Made by a program: the position numbers and the translations under genes. From Rotaria sordida (taxonomy: Eukaryota; Rotifera; Eurotatoria; Philodinida; Philodinidae), in NCBI GenBank assembly GCA_905250125.1, contig CAJNOL010000260.1:1-64000 (forward strand): 64,000 nt of DNA. The letters are read 5' to 3'. Every line of letters begins with the position of its first letter. The stretch's first letter is position 1. Positions 1-15,766 of this stretch are shown here, in pieces. The notes beneath the pieces were generated by a model, which saw only the letters and a list, made by a program, of their open reading frames with translations, ran no database searches and was not told where the DNA came from.

Positions 1-1913
1 AGTTGTTGATCAGAATTCATTATATTAAGAAGAGGATATCGACGACGTGATTGTTCAATTTTAATCGTTAATGAATGAAGATTTGAACAAAGAGATAATA
101 ATTGTGGTACATCGGATGAAAAACAAGCATCAATTGTCAGATGAGTTAATGAAGATGAAGCACGTTCAGATATTATAAATTCACGATTAAAACGAAGACA
201 TAAAAACTAAAGGAAAAAACGAAAAAAACAAAGATTTTTCGTACAAAGCTTGTTATTCATCTTATTAAAGTTTATTTTCAGTATTAATGGAAGAATAAGA
301 TCAGAGATTTTTGTTTCGGATTTATCTACAGGAGTATCTCAAGAGTCATGACCAATTAAGAAGTACAGATAATTCAGTTACTAATCATACTCAGTAAAAA
401 TCTTGTTTTTGTAATTAGGAGACTAATCAATTTTGATTCATAAAGATCAAGTTTGTCGATAGCGTAGAAAAATATAATACTTTCGATTCTAGCTTAAAAA
501 TTATGCTTTTTTCGATATTATGGACCTTAGATCACTTAAATCTTTTATCGTAACTTTCAAAACACTTGTTTTGATATATTCTTACGAATAAAAAGCAAGA
601 GAGTCAATTATAATGTCAGAATAAATTATAAAATGATCTAATACATTCGTTTCTATGGTTATTAAAGTATTCGAAAAGTTACGAATGACTTGCTGTGAAG
701 AAATTTACCAATGATTCGATTCTTTAAAAATATGTCAAACAAATGATTAAAAAGCAATAATCAAAGATCTGCATGGTATGAAATGTATAATACCGATAGA
801 AATTTAAGTAAATATTGTAAAAAAAAACCCGATGCATATTGTTGATAGGGTTGAATAAAGTCTAATTTTTAAATTGTAATCGAAAGTGTTACATTTTCTA
901 TACTGTTGATGAACTTCGTCTTTACAAATTAAAACCTACTAGAGAACTAACTAATAAAAATATCATGTAAATTGTTTGAAATAGGCATTCAATTTTTATT
1001 TGTCGAAGAATTCAATAGACATGATTATGATTAAAATACATTCATCGTCTCACCTTCATAATCAATAATCTTTATCGAAACAGACTACATTAGATATAAG
1101 TGGAGCCAACTTTAGTCCCGATCACTACGAACAGAATCAAAGATTATAATTCAATATTCTATGATATTGAACAAATTATCCGTTAAAAAATAATTTAAAG
1201 AAAAATTATTCAAAAAGCTACTAATCATCGACTGAAACAAATCAAAAAAACGACTATAGATGAATTGTCCTAGATGTGATCGGAATCGAAATAAAAAAAA
1301 GAAACTTGATCTCTTACATCTGTAATCTAGATTAAATTTTATTATTAAATAAAGTAAAATATTTTCTTTTAATAATAAATTTCTAATTACAAAAAAATCT
1401 TACTTTAATTGAATTTGATTTACTTAATAATGTATTTGCTATAAGACTAAGTTCATTAAGACTAGTTCCAGATCCATCAAACATATCAATATCAAGTCGA
1501 ACAAGTTTATTTAAAGATAAAATATCAACAAGTATTCGTCTTAATTGATCAAATGTTATTTGTATAAGAGATAATTGACGTAAAGCATGAAAATTTCCTA
1601 AACGTATATGTAAAAGAAATATTTTAATTTGTTCATATAATTTTTGTTCATTTGATAAACGTAATGATATTAATTGTTTTGACATATTAGGTAACATTAT
1701 TTGACAATGATAAGCAAAATTAGATGGATTTATTGAATGACATAAATCAAGTGATATTAATAAACGTGAATCATTTATTATTTTATTTAAACGTTGATTT
1801 AAATTAAAAAATGAATGATATATATAAACAGATGGATAAAGTAAATCAAATATATCCATTAAAATATCATCACTTAAATCTTCAAATTTTGATATTATTA
1901 ATGATGATGACAT
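1..1913 (-). CDS. F-box/LRR-like protein, 5' part (two exons, truncated by window edge)
   Basis: Exon 1 is 1404..1913 (170 codons, phase 0) and exon 2 is 1..206. The donor is GTAAGA at 1403-1398. The acceptor TTTAG at 207-211 follows a pyrimidine run. Joining them keeps the frame (…NSIK then FLCLRFN…). The N-terminus, with FEDLSDDILMDIFDLL at residues ~10-25, has the F-box pattern (an SCF adaptor that binds Skp1). The rest is leucine-rich with LRR-like pieces (LVRLDIDMF; SLTHLTIDACF; LHSLTIKI), as in the large F-box/LRR families of bdelloids, where it would choose ubiquitination substrates. The ~1.2-kb intron is unusually long for this window. The substrate is unknown. The 3' end lies outside the window. 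Confidence 0.75.
207..1403 (-). other. long intron of the F-box gene
   Basis: A 1197-bp AT-rich interval between a good donor and acceptor of the F-box gene. No coding exon or clear repeat was recognised in it. It is ten or more times longer than most introns in this window, so it may hold a decayed insertion. Confidence 0.5.
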
Positions 1914-2168
1914 TATTTATCTATAAGAAGAAAAAAAAACAATAAGAAACGAATGATTTAACTATCTTAACTTAACGTTGTTGTTTTTGTCTGTTATTTC
2001 TTGTTTTTTTTTTTTTTGGAACAACAAAAAATACACACGCACATACGTTTATTTTCTCCTGAGACACAACAAAAAAAGACAACAATAAGAAAAAGAATAC
2101 AGAGAATTTTGTTTTTTTTTTCATAATCAATTAAATAGAATTTTTTTTTATTGGGTTTTTTTTCCACA

Positions 2169-5209
<3,041 letters not shown>

Positions 5210-5867
5210 TTTCTCTTTAATATTGATCTTAATGTTTTAAATAAAATAATATTAATAGGTAAAAAGATGATGACGAATAAACGAATAGTATTCAATCAAC
5301 CAGCACATATATAATATATTTATATATATAGAAATATACAGAAAATATGTTTTCTTCGTTAAAATCACAATATGAAACGTGTGGATCGATCAACTAAGGG
5401 AAAAAATGAATCAAAGAAGATGAAACGTTACAGATGAATAAGTTTTCAGAAGAATTCCTATTCTTATATTACACTATTATATGTACATAGACGTAAAACT
5501 ACTTAACCAATTAGAATTTTGAAAAAAGAATTCAATTTTAATGAAAAAATAAAAATTATTAAATTAAAAGCAAAAAATAATTCTTTTAAAAAAATTAAAA
5601 TATAATTTGTTAAAAATATGAATGATAGATGTCGACAAAGAAAATTCAAACGTCTCTTATTTTTTTCTTGTAGAGGAAATTAATGATAAAGAAAAAAAAA
5701 TGGTTGAATATTAAACAAATTATTTTTTTTCTCTATTCTTTATGTATCTGTTGGTATGAAGCAATGAATCAGTCTTCCACGTCTCCAATATTAGTGTACT
5801 AACAAAATTTATTCTTATTTTGACCTGTAGTTGTATGAGTTGTACATCTGTTAATAATGCAAAAAGC
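5210..5867. other. intergenic: CARM1 upstream region
   Basis: AT-rich DNA between the CARM1 start and the PRPF8 pseudogene. It should contain the CARM1 promoter, but no specific element can be named. No ORF or repeat recognised. Confidence 0.4.
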
Positions 5868-6105
5868 AACAACTTCCGATCAACAAAATTCACCTATTTC
5901 AATGGATTACAATAGATGAAAATCATTTACAAGAAAAAGCATATCATTGGTAACAATTACAAACAAAACATTATGCTGATAAACAACGTTTTGGTTATAC
6001 AGATATAGGAAAAGAAGATTTACCATCTGCACATATACGAAAAAGAATTCGTAATCATGGTGATGTGAATGGTTTTATAATCATAAACGGTTAACAAATA
6101 CAAAG

Positions 6106-7120
6106 TAAATTTTAGTTTTCGAGAAACATCAAAACAAGAAAAAGTTTATCTTCTTAAATTGTAATAGATCTTTTTTTTTCCTAGTCTTGGTTTATGGATA
6201 AAGAAAAATAGTACAGTCTATTAACATTAACTATTCATTCGTAACCTTTTCTTTTCTTCACTCAAATCTTCCACTATTCGGAAAAACGAACAAAACGGAC
6301 CCATATAAAACTTTATTTCTTCATCTAAAAATTTACCATGCGCTGCCTATACTGTCCTATGAAAGTGTTCTAAGTATCATATCCGAAAAAATTACACTAC
6401 ATCAATATGTCATGGAAACTTATGTATTTTAAGATAACTACTAATGATAAAATGCTTGCGAATCGTATTTTTCAATGAATACTTCCATGGATAGTCAACC
6501 GCAAAATAACACAAGTGTTTCGGAAGATTTTTTTTCTGTCTGTAGAGTTCGTTGCAATGATCATTTTAGTAAAAAAGAGTCTTCAAATGTATGTTGCTAG
6601 AGTCAACATACTCAAACATATTAACTAATCCTCAGCAGCAATTAGGAATAGTTGAAGATTTGGAGTATTTTAGACCTAACATCATGATCTATTGAGTAAA
6701 TTTCAATACTTCTCTTTTAACCAAAGTGATCAGCGTAACGAGCTGTATGAAATTCTACAGATGAAAAAAACATTCGGAGAACTTTGTGTTTTTTCACGAT
6801 TGACTATCCGAGGAAGTATTAAGGATACTTGAAGTTGCTATCCAGATATTTAGCTTGATTTTGCATATGATATTCTGCAGTATCTATTCAATGAATTTTA
6901 GATATATTGACGATCAAACCATTCTTCGTATGTTTGTCTTATCATCTGTCTTTTTAATATATTACTCTTCGAAATATGACCTGATTCAGTTTCTTTTTGA
7001 GAGAAAATACGTGATTTTCTTTAAAAAATTTTACAGAGAATTTTCGAGAAGAAATGCAAAGCACAACAAGAATTTAGGAGGGCGTAATCATCTTGCAATC
7101 GTACAGTTCCAAAATACTTG
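6106..7120. other. non-Prp8 sequence inside the pseudogene
   Basis: About 1 kb between the N-terminal Prp8 block and the transposon with no recognisable Prp8 peptide in any forward frame. It is either intron plus completely decayed exon, or inserted DNA. No repeat structure seen. Confidence 0.35.
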
Positions 7121-8251
7121 ATGTATTTCAAGGGGGAAACAGCAGAGACTTCAACCGTGAAGTCTCATGAAGTCTTGAAAGTCCTTCGGAAGTCTTATGA
7201 ATTCTCATAAGGTCTCTTGAAGTCTCTGAAGTTTCATAAAGTCTTATGAAGTCTTTTGAGGTCTCTTGAAGTCCTTTGAAGTCTCATGAATTCTTCTGGA
7301 AGTTTTGAAATACACTTAGTGCATGAAAATTCATAGGAAATCAATGAAATTTTCTTGTTTTCGATGGTCTTATTCTAGCAGAAAGGTGAACCTTTTATTG
7401 TTTTTTTTTTCAATGTGCTGGCAAAAAATTCAAGTTTATTGGATCTTATAAAACATGATAGTTAATAACTGAATGCTTTTTGAATGAAGTGGCTTATTTT
7501 CATAAGAAATGTTCCATCCATTGAATGTCAATCTTATGAAGAACTTTATTCCTTTTTGTTTGTTTCTATCACTCATGAAATCTATCAGACGATAAATGGC
7601 TAGCTTTGTCGGTCAATAACCAACAAGCCGTTCGCTTGTGTATAAATTTAGTCTTGTTATTTATTTGCACCCGAAAATAGGAGTTTTTCAATGCTGGATT
7701 AATCGAATCAAATATAAGCATCCCAGTAAAGTTTATTTTCTCAGTTTTGATTTCATCAACACTTTGTGTCATTGTCACATCTTTATCCTAGATATAGATA
7801 TACTGCGAGAAACAATTCTCAGAAACAAGAAATACTTTTCTAATCACTATATGATAAGTTTTGTTTTTTGCATGTTATAGAAGTTTCATGTAATTACTAT
7901 AAGGTTTTTTGATACGCATGGAATCTGCCTCTTGAAGTCTTGTGAAACCTTGTGGAGTCTTGTGAGGTCCTATGAAGTTTTGTGAAGTATGGCGAAGCCT
8001 TGTGAAGTCTTATAAAGTCTCAAGAAGTCCTACAAAGTCTCACAAAATCTATGAAGTGTCATGAAGTCCGTGAAGTTTCACAAAGTCTGTGAAGTCTCAT
8101 GAAATCTTTGGAAGTCTTTTGAAGTTCTCTAAAGTCCCATGAAATCCTATGAAGTCTTGTGGAGCCATTTGAAGTCCTATGAAGTCTTGTGAAAATATGA
8201 AGTCACTATGGTTGAAGTCTTGAAGTCCGCTGTTTCCCCCTTGATGTATTT
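7121..8251. mobile_element. non-autonomous hAT-like DNA transposon with 8-bp target-site duplication
   Basis: Element body 7129..8243. The left end is CAAGGGGGAAACAGC (7129-7143) and the right end is its perfect reverse complement (8229-8243). The 8-bp sequence ATGTATTT directly repeats on both sides (7121-7128 and 8244-8251). An 8-bp duplication and a CA-G-rich terminus fit the hAT superfamily. The interior has two blocks (about 7150-7310 and 7930-8225) of a degenerate 10-bp tandem unit close to TGAAGTCTCA, around a ~600-bp unique core with no transposase. It lies inside the PRPF8 pseudogene. A 173-bp relative with nearly the same ends lies at 41162-41334. Confidence 0.88.
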
Positions 8252-9649
8252 TCTTCATTCCAATAAAATCAGCTCGGATGGATTTGCATTGAAAATTTAT
8301 TCGTTTTATTTTAATATGATTGATTTATTTTAAGAATGATAAATGGTTCAACATATCGTCGTTGGCAATTAACATTACCAATTCTTTCGACATTTTAACG
8401 TATGAGTAAGCAATTATTAACTGGATTCAGTCTGGTTGAACATGACATGCAATTGATATGCCATTAGTTAAAATATGGTATGAAGAACATTGTACATATC
8501 AATTAGCTGATGGTTCACACGGATTGGGCAATTAACTGGAATCTATTGTTATAAATATAAATTAATGAAACGAATACGTTTGCATAAAGATTTAAAATAT
8601 TTAATTTATTATCGTTTTAATACAGGACTTGGTTGTGATTTTTGGGCACCAAGTTGGCATGTGTAGTTATTTTTTTTACGTGGTATTACACCATTATTAG
8701 AGTATTGGTTAGATAATTTATTATCACAATAATTTGAAGGATGTCATTCAAAAGATATTCCTAAAACAATTACAAAATAACATGTTGAATCACATTATGA
8801 TTTTAGAATTACGTGTATCCATTATTAAAGCATGAATTATTTCACAACAACATTTAAATGAATTATAACGTTGTTGGAAAGCAAATATACCATGAAAAAT
8901 ACCTGGTTTACCTACATCTATTAAAAATATGGTATTACGTTATATTAAAGCCAAAGTTGATTGGTGGACATCAACAGCATATTATAAGACGTGGTGCTAC
9001 AATTGATAAAACAGTTTGTAAAAAAAAAATTAGATCGTTTAACCCATCTTTATTTAAAATCTGAACAAGAACGACAATATAATTATCTTAAAGATGGTCC
9101 ATATATAACATTTTCACTATTAACATATAAACATGATACAAAATTACTTATATTCGGATTAGAACATTTAAAAGAAACATCTAGTGTTAAATCAAAATTA
9201 AATCAATTACAATGAGAAGAACTAAGTTTAATTAAACAAGCATATGATAATCCACATGAAGCTTTGTTAAGTATTAAGCGTCAACTTTTAACACGACGTA
9301 CATTTAAACAATGTGGAATTGAATTTATGGATTTTTATATAATTATTTAATATCGATTTATGACGTTAAACAATTAGGAAAAAATTACTAATGCTTATTT
9401 ATATCAATATTTATGGTATCAAGCTGATAGTGAATCACCATTATTGTGTTTATGTTTTACGTGAACGTATCCGTAAAGGTTTGCAATTATATTCATCTGA
9501 GCTATATTTATCATTACAAAATTATGGTGAATTATTTTCAAATCAAATTATTTGGTTTATTGATAACACAAATGTTTATCGTATTACACAATACATAAAA
9601 CATATGAAGGAAATTTAACAACAAAACTAATAAATGATGCTACCCTACT

Positions 9650-10002
9650 AACGAAGGAATCACTCAAATTGATACCCGATATTTGAGTTCTTATTAAGTT
9701 TACAAGGATGTTTTGGTGAGATTAATATGGTTCGTCTTCGTAGGTACTTAAAGTCGAGTTTGGATCGTTTTACTGAATTTTCGACCTGAAATTTCATACA
9801 TTGAACAACCCGTAGAATATCCTAAAAATTTCAGCAAAATATAATGTTCTTTGATTGAGATATTAAATTTTCAAAAAATAATCGTTTGCCAAAAGCATGA
9901 TACAAAAAACCGAGTTTACTCAAAAATTTAATACCTCAACAAAAAAAAAAGAGCGTTCTTTTCAATAAATGCTTGTCACTCGCCATTGACATTTTTTTCT
10001 CT
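9650..10002. other. foreign or rearranged segment inside the PRPF8 pseudogene
   Basis: About 350 bp lacking Prp8 peptides, between the block ending in the equivalent of [10 protein letters not shown] and the block beginning DFPNIIIK. The intact protein has about 80 residues here, so this is a replacement or a deletion plus insertion. No terminal repeats seen. Confidence 0.4.
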
Positions 10003-10313
10003 TTCATAGATTTTCCAAATATAATTATCAAAAGGTAGTGAATTACAATTATCATTTCAAGTTTGTCTTAAAGTTAAAAAAATTTGGTGATTTAATCTTA
10101 AAAGCTAATGAATCACAAATGATTCTGTTTAATTTATATGATGATTGATTAAAAAAAAACAATTTCTTCTTATACAACATTTTCACGTTTTATTCTTATT
10201 CTTAAAGCATTACATATTAATAATGATTTTAAAACCTATGAATAACAACAATAACAGAAATTCATCATATTACCAAAAAAAAAATTATTATTATATCAGA
10301 TCTTCGTACACAA

Positions 10314-10358
10314 GTAAGATTTTAATTGAAATTTCTATTTTATGTTTTTTTTTTATAG
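10314..10358 (+). other. retained 45-bp intron in the PRPF8 pseudogene
   Basis: Donor GTAAGAT directly after codons for ISDLRTQ and acceptor TTTTTATAG directly before ISGYLYG. These two peptides are adjacent in Prp8 proteins. The intron survived intact, which excludes origin from a spliced mRNA. Confidence 0.8.
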
Positions 10359-11097
10359 ATTTCTGGTTATTTATATGGGTATTAGCCCATCAGATAATCT
10401 ACAAATAAAAGGAATTCGTTATGTTATCTTATCACCACAAAGAAGTACACATGAAATTGTTTATTTGAGTTTCATTAGTTGCTTATAAATTAACACAAAG
10501 TGATTATAAATGGACTCGATAAAATATATTTTTGAAATTATTTTTATTTAGAATATGCTTCATCACATTATGATACTAGGACAAAGTTTATGAAATTATA
10601 TTTTTATAGTAAACTATAACTTCTATTTATTTTTCATGATGTAAGTTCTTTTTCTTCTATTTGTAGAGAGTGCTCGTCATAATGCTAATATGAAATATGA
10701 TTTAATTTCATCATCCATCACATTTTCTTAATTTTACAAATGAAGAAAATCTTGATACCTATACAACTGACCATGAAGATTGATTTAATTTTAAAAAAAC
10801 CGGTTATTCTTCATTTTTTTTTTATAAAAATACATCCTTGATGTTACTGTGATAATGATTCTTTTATTTTTTGTATGATAAAAAAAATAGTCATACATAA
10901 CATATGACGACATCTATCATTGTTGATTGAGTTTGTGTTTTTTTTTCATTCGTGAATAGTCGAAACAAATCTATATTAGTAATAATTACAAAGAACAAAT
11001 TTTGACTCACCATTTTTTTTTCTATATTCTAGATTATTCTCATTAGGATTATTTTAATCAAGTTTTCTGTTTTTTTTTGACTCGTGTTTTAAAAAAA

Positions 11098-14000
11098 ATG
11101 AGTGAGAATAACAATGAACAAATGGATGTTGGAACAGGTACAACAAGCAATGATAATGTAACTGATGTTGCTGATACAGCACCTATAACTAGTCCAATTC
11201 CTGAACAAGAAGTTACAACTGAAAATACAACATCAAATTTAAAATTAACAATAAAAACACCAAAAGAAAAAAAAGATATTACAATTGATGAATCTTCTAC
11301 TGTTAAACAAGTAAATTCGAAAAACAAAATTTTTTTACGAAAAAAAAAATTCTTTTTTTTTTTCTATTAGTTAAAAGATATTGTGGCTAATGAATTTAGT
11401 GCATCAATTGAACAAATATGTCTTATATATTCGGGTAAAATTCTTAAAGATGATGAAGATCTTAAAAAGCATGGTATGAAAAATGATTTTCTTAAATCAT
11501 AAATCTCGTTTATGTTGTTTTTTGTTTTTATTCTTGTAATTAATAGATGTAAAAGATGGTGTTACACTTCATTTGGTTATTCGAGCACCTAAAACAGATT
11601 CAACAGCAGCAAATACATCTACTAATGCAACAGCAACAACAACAACAGCTAGTGATACACAAGCATCTGCTAATCGTCCGAATACAGCACAACCAAATGC
11701 AGGTGGTTTTCCATTTGGTCTTGGTTTAACACCTGGAATGGGAAATTTAAATTTGGCTAATACTAATTTTCTTGATATGCAACAACAACTTCAACAACAA
11801 GTAAATATATTTATATAAAGGATAAGTTTAATATTTACCCTTGATTTATAGAAAGAAAAAAAGAGTACACAACATATTTCAAATGTTTAAAATGTTGTGT
11901 TTTTTTTCATCCGATCTGCAGGACGATCTTTGCATTGCTTTTTTTTTGTTGATAAGGATATTAAGTTTGTCTGTATATGAAGTACGATGCCAAATATTAT
12001 AAATCCTCTATTGATACAAAATTCATGCTAATGAAACTGATCATAAGTTTTCTAGCAAAAATAAAAAAAAACTATACTTGACATTCATAATATGAGTAAA
12101 ACAAACATACAGATACAGGAATCAATATAACAAGACAGGATAAATTTTCTTTTTTCTTGAATTTTGTCATAAGAACAAATAAACAATACTGTTTATTTGA
12201 CTTGGTGATAGATCCGTTTGTCTTTGAGTAAATATGTCAATCCAAGTGAGTTGAATAATCTTTTCATGGAAACACTAATCACTAAGCATAGTATATATTC
12301 TTCCCACTACTATTCATAATAATAGAAATTCATACTCAATTTTACTATTAGACTAAAATTTCATTGGATCACGATCAATTAGTTTGACTTATATGTCCTG
12401 CATCCTAAAAAAAAAGACTGTTCTGAGCCGTTCTCTGATTTCGAAAACGAAATTCATTATAAATTAAATAAAATTTTGTTATTCAATAGATAATGAGCAA
12501 TCCAGCACAACTTCGTCAGTTAATGGAAAGTCCTATGGTACAAAGTATAACAAGTAATCCAGATTTATTACGTTCATTATTACTTAGCAATCCACAAATG
12601 CGTGATTTAATGGAGGTAAATTAATTTGTGAATTTGACAATTTCTTTTTATAGAAAACAAAAAAATCTAATATTTTTTTAAGCGCAATCCTGAAATATCA
12701 CATTTACTTAATAATCCTGATTTACTTCGACAAACAATGGAATATGCTCGTAATCCAACAGCATTACAAGAACTTATGCGTAATCATGATCGAGCTTTAA
12801 GCAATCTTGAAGTAAATTTGTTTTTCATCATAAATATTTTTTTTTCATGTATGTTAAAAATTCTCTTAAATAGAGTATTCCAGGTGGATTTAATGCTTTA
12901 CAACGTATTTATCATGATGTGCAAGAACCAATGTATTCAGCAGCACAAGAACAATTTGGCAATAATCCATTTGCACAATTATTTGGTGGAAATGGAGGTA
13001 TTTCGAAATATTTTTATAATTTCTTTTTTTTCTATTATTTTCATCATAGAAAATACATCTGCACCACGTACAGAAAATACAGATCCATTACCAAATCCTT
13101 GGGCACCTCGTGGTACTGCTGCAGCAACAGCTACTTCAACTAATCGTCAACAACAACAATCAACCAGTACATCAAATAATCAACAACAACAACAAACACC
13201 ATCAGCAATTCCAACTGGTGCTGCTGGTAGTTCACCCGGTTTAATATCTCCAATGATGCAAAATTATATGTCGCAATTAGTTCAAAATCCTCGTTTACTT
13301 GAAAGTGTTCTTAATGCACCATATATGCAACCATTAATGGATTCACTTGCTGCTAATCCAGATATATCAAGACAAATGGTTGCTAATAATCCAATGTTTG
13401 CTAATAATCCTGAATTACGTGAACAAATGATAAATGCTTTACCAGCTATGATGGAACAAATGAGAAATCCTGAAGTACAAGCATTAATGCAAAATCGTGA
13501 AGCACTTGAAGCTATCACACAAGTTCAAGAAGGTTAGAATCTTTAAATAAAAACAAAAAAAACAAAATTCACAACTTTTATTATATAGGACTTCAACGTT
13601 TACATGCAGCAGCACCAAATCTTTTCCAAGCGTAAATTTATTAATAAAATATTTTGATGAAAACAAAAAACAAAATTGTTTTTTTCTTTCTATTAATTTA
13701 GTGGCGGTTTACCTGCTGGTCTTCGCTTTGGTCCAACTGGTTTAGCTTCACCAGCTGCTACTAGTAGTTCAACAAATAATGCTTCATCTTCATCTACATC
13801 TTCAACATCAACTGGTCAGGCTCCATCATCAACAAGACCTACTGGTGATACATCATCAACTGATTCAAGCAATTATGCAGGTGTATTTGCTCAAATGTTG
13901 AATATGATGTCAAATCAAAATATTGTATGTTATTATTTTTTAATGAAAAAAAAAAAGTTTTTTTTTTATTCTATTTATTTTTATTGTATAGAATACACCA

Positions 14001-14195
14001 CCAGATCAACGTTATGCTGTTCAATTAGAACAACTAGTTTCAATGGGTTTTACTAATCGAGAAGCAAATTTACAAGGTAATTAATTGATTATTTATTGGT
14101 TTTTTGTTTTTGAATTTATTTTTTATTTTTAAGCACTTACGGCAACAATGGGCGATGTAAATGCTGCAGTCGAACGACTTCTTGCCCAAATCTAA
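11098..14195 (+). CDS. UBQLN: ubiquilin (UBL-STI1-UBA proteasome shuttle)
   Basis: Shuttle factor that carries ubiquitinated or aggregation-prone clients to the proteasome. Eleven exons: 11098-11310, 11371-11473, 11547-11800, 12490-12615, 12683-12811, 12874-12997, 13050-13532, 13589-13631, 13702-13924, 13992-14076, 14134-14195. They sum to 1845 nt (614 aa) with all phases consistent. An N-terminal ubiquitin-like domain (~46-115; [11 protein letters not shown] … [13 protein letters not shown]) is followed by STI1 repeats ([49 protein letters not shown]), a second STI1 pair ([33 protein letters not shown]), a Ser/Thr/Gln-rich linker and a C-terminal UBA ([30 protein letters not shown]). Start chosen as the ATG in MSENNNEQ; an upstream in-frame ATG at 11077 would add MTRVLKK. 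The 689-bp intron 3 is the only long one. Length matches the family. Confidence 0.95.
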
Positions 14196-15233
14196 CTTTT
14201 TCTTTTTGAATATATTAATTGCGATCATTTTCTTGTCTTTTTCTTTTTCCTATTCATGCTACAAAAAAATGTCTTCTTTTCTTTTCATCATATTTGCTCG
14301 ATCCATTCAAATCTGGATAGACTTTTTTTTTTCGTTGCTGAAGAGTAACACACACACACTCATATATATATATACAGACATTGACAAGCAATTTGTTTGT
14401 TCATTTCTTTTCTTTTATTCAACTTCTCTTTTTTATGTGTGGATATGAATCTTTGCATGGAGAAAAAAAACACACACACACACACACACAGAAAAGTGCT
14501 GGAAAAATATTCTTGTTTGTATTCGCATATTTTGCAAGAAAAAAAAGTTTTTTTTTTGTTTCTGTCGTCGTCTGTTGTCTATGTATATGTGATTGTCGTA
14601 TTTGTATAAAGCAAAAGAAAGATCATTTTGTCAATTTGAAATGATAAGTAATAATGAATGCTATGAGATTTCAATACAATGAATATTAATATCGAGATAT
14701 GATATTCAAATATTAATGTATTATTCTTGAATAATCAATATATATATATATATATAATTTGATTTAATCATTTTTCTCTTAATTTATTAAAATGATATTG
14801 AAATTCAATAATTAGAAAAATGTTCATCATGAGTAATTTTCTAAGAAAGGTTAAATCAAATAATTGTTTTTAAGATAATTCTATTAGTTTACTCAAGAAA
14901 TATGTTTCATAAATGAATTGTATTGGTAACAAAACTTGATTTCTCATAATGAATTGTTGTTTGGATGATACTGTTGGACGATTATTATTAGTAGAAAGAT
15001 TTATATAGAACGAGGTCAATAAACTGATATGCTCTTGACACACGTTGATAGTTGATCTGACATAGCCAGAGATGAACAAGTCAAGTCCAGTCAGACTTGA
15101 CTTGACTTGACTCGAAATCAGCAGTGGGGAAATTCATCACAAGCAGAATTTAAGAATTTTGCTAATTGATTCAATTGCCATAGTATGATTGTGTGATGCA
15201 TATATCCCCTGAAAAAAAATAGTGTCACTCGAT
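14196..15233. other. ubiquilin 3' region and intergenic DNA
   Basis: Pyrimidine- and AT-rich 3' sequence of ubiquilin with a CA microsatellite, then AT-rich DNA. A short run built from ACTTG/TTGAC units lies near 15075-15115. No gene recognised. Confidence 0.4.
14471..14490. repeat. (CA)10 microsatellite
   Basis: Perfect CA dinucleotide run in the 3' region of ubiquilin. Confidence 0.95.
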
Positions 15234-15766
15234 ATTTTCAATATATCATCACTATAAATGAACATATTGAGAAAACTAATTATATATTCGGATAGTGCGT
15301 GGAGTTTTCTACAATTCTATATATGTTCGATTTAAATTGCATTTGTTTATTAAAAATAAATTAAAGAACAATGAAGGCACCCTCATCTTAAGACTCCCAG
15401 GATATGTATTTTTTTCGTTCAATTTTTTATCCTGTTTTCTTCATTTTTTCAAATTTATTTTCAACATAGGAACGAGTTATAAAAAAAGTAAGTGTATATT
15501 CTGAAAGCGCGTGCAATACTCTATCACCTTATATTTTTGTCAGTCTTGACTTGCCACTTATCTGATAAACAAAAAGGGAAAAAAAGAATTGAACATAACC
15601 GGGAAATCTGACGGTGAGGGTGCCTTCATTATTCTTTAATTTATTTTTAATAAACAAATGCAATTTAAATCGAACATATATAGGATTGTAGAGAACTCCA
15701 CACGCCATCCGAATATATAATTAGTTTTCTCAATATGTTCATTTACAGTGATGATGTATTGAAAAT
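15234..15766. repeat. foldback (long inverted repeat) element, copy 1
   Basis: Left arm 15234-15386 and right arm 15614-15766 are near-perfect reverse complements (~153 bp each) around a ~227-bp centre. Inner arm ends read AAGGCACCCTCAT and its complement. The centre holds CTCTATCACC … CTTGACTTG words that recur in the element at 41878-42460, so the two belong to one family. No transposase. The exact outer boundary is uncertain. Confidence 0.85.

Larger units (their letters stand above)
5868..10793 (+). pseudogene. PRPF8: decayed PRPF8 (spliceosomal U5 Prp8) pseudogene with retained introns
   Basis: Colinear pieces of Prp8, the U5 snRNP core protein, appear in all three forward frames, broken by stops and frameshifts. 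In order: N-terminal block 5900-6105 (HLQEKAYHW stop QLQTKHYADK; KEDLPSAHIRKRIRNHGD); NGSTYRRWQLTLPILST at ~8343; RRFNTG-type block 8565-8760 ([29 protein letters not shown]); [13 protein letters not shown] and [12 protein letters not shown] (8940-9030); [17 protein letters not shown] (9059-9110); [18 protein letters not shown] (9240-9290); [17 protein letters not shown] (9440-9500); [18 protein letters not shown] (9538-9590); [14 protein letters not shown] (10085-10125); ISDLRTQ + ISGYLYGISPSDN flanking a 45-bp intron (10314-10358); and C-terminal PSHFLNFTNEEN (~10715). Prp8 is ~2,335 aa, and several hundred codons are missing in at least three places. It cannot encode a working protein. Introns sit where expected, so it is a DNA-level duplicate, not a retrocopy. 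Confidence 0.9.

Noticed and set aside
6855-7121. 88-codon ORF ending at the transposon
   Set aside because: No recognisable domain; it ends where the transposon target duplication begins and does not continue on the other side.
7569-7880. Overlapping ORFs on both strands inside the 7.1-kb transposon core
   Set aside because: Too short and unlike any transposase; the element is non-autonomous.
7150-8225. CRISPR-like or coding tandem repeat
   Set aside because: The 10-bp units are degenerate, without spacers, and stops break every frame. The unit lies within a TIR element.
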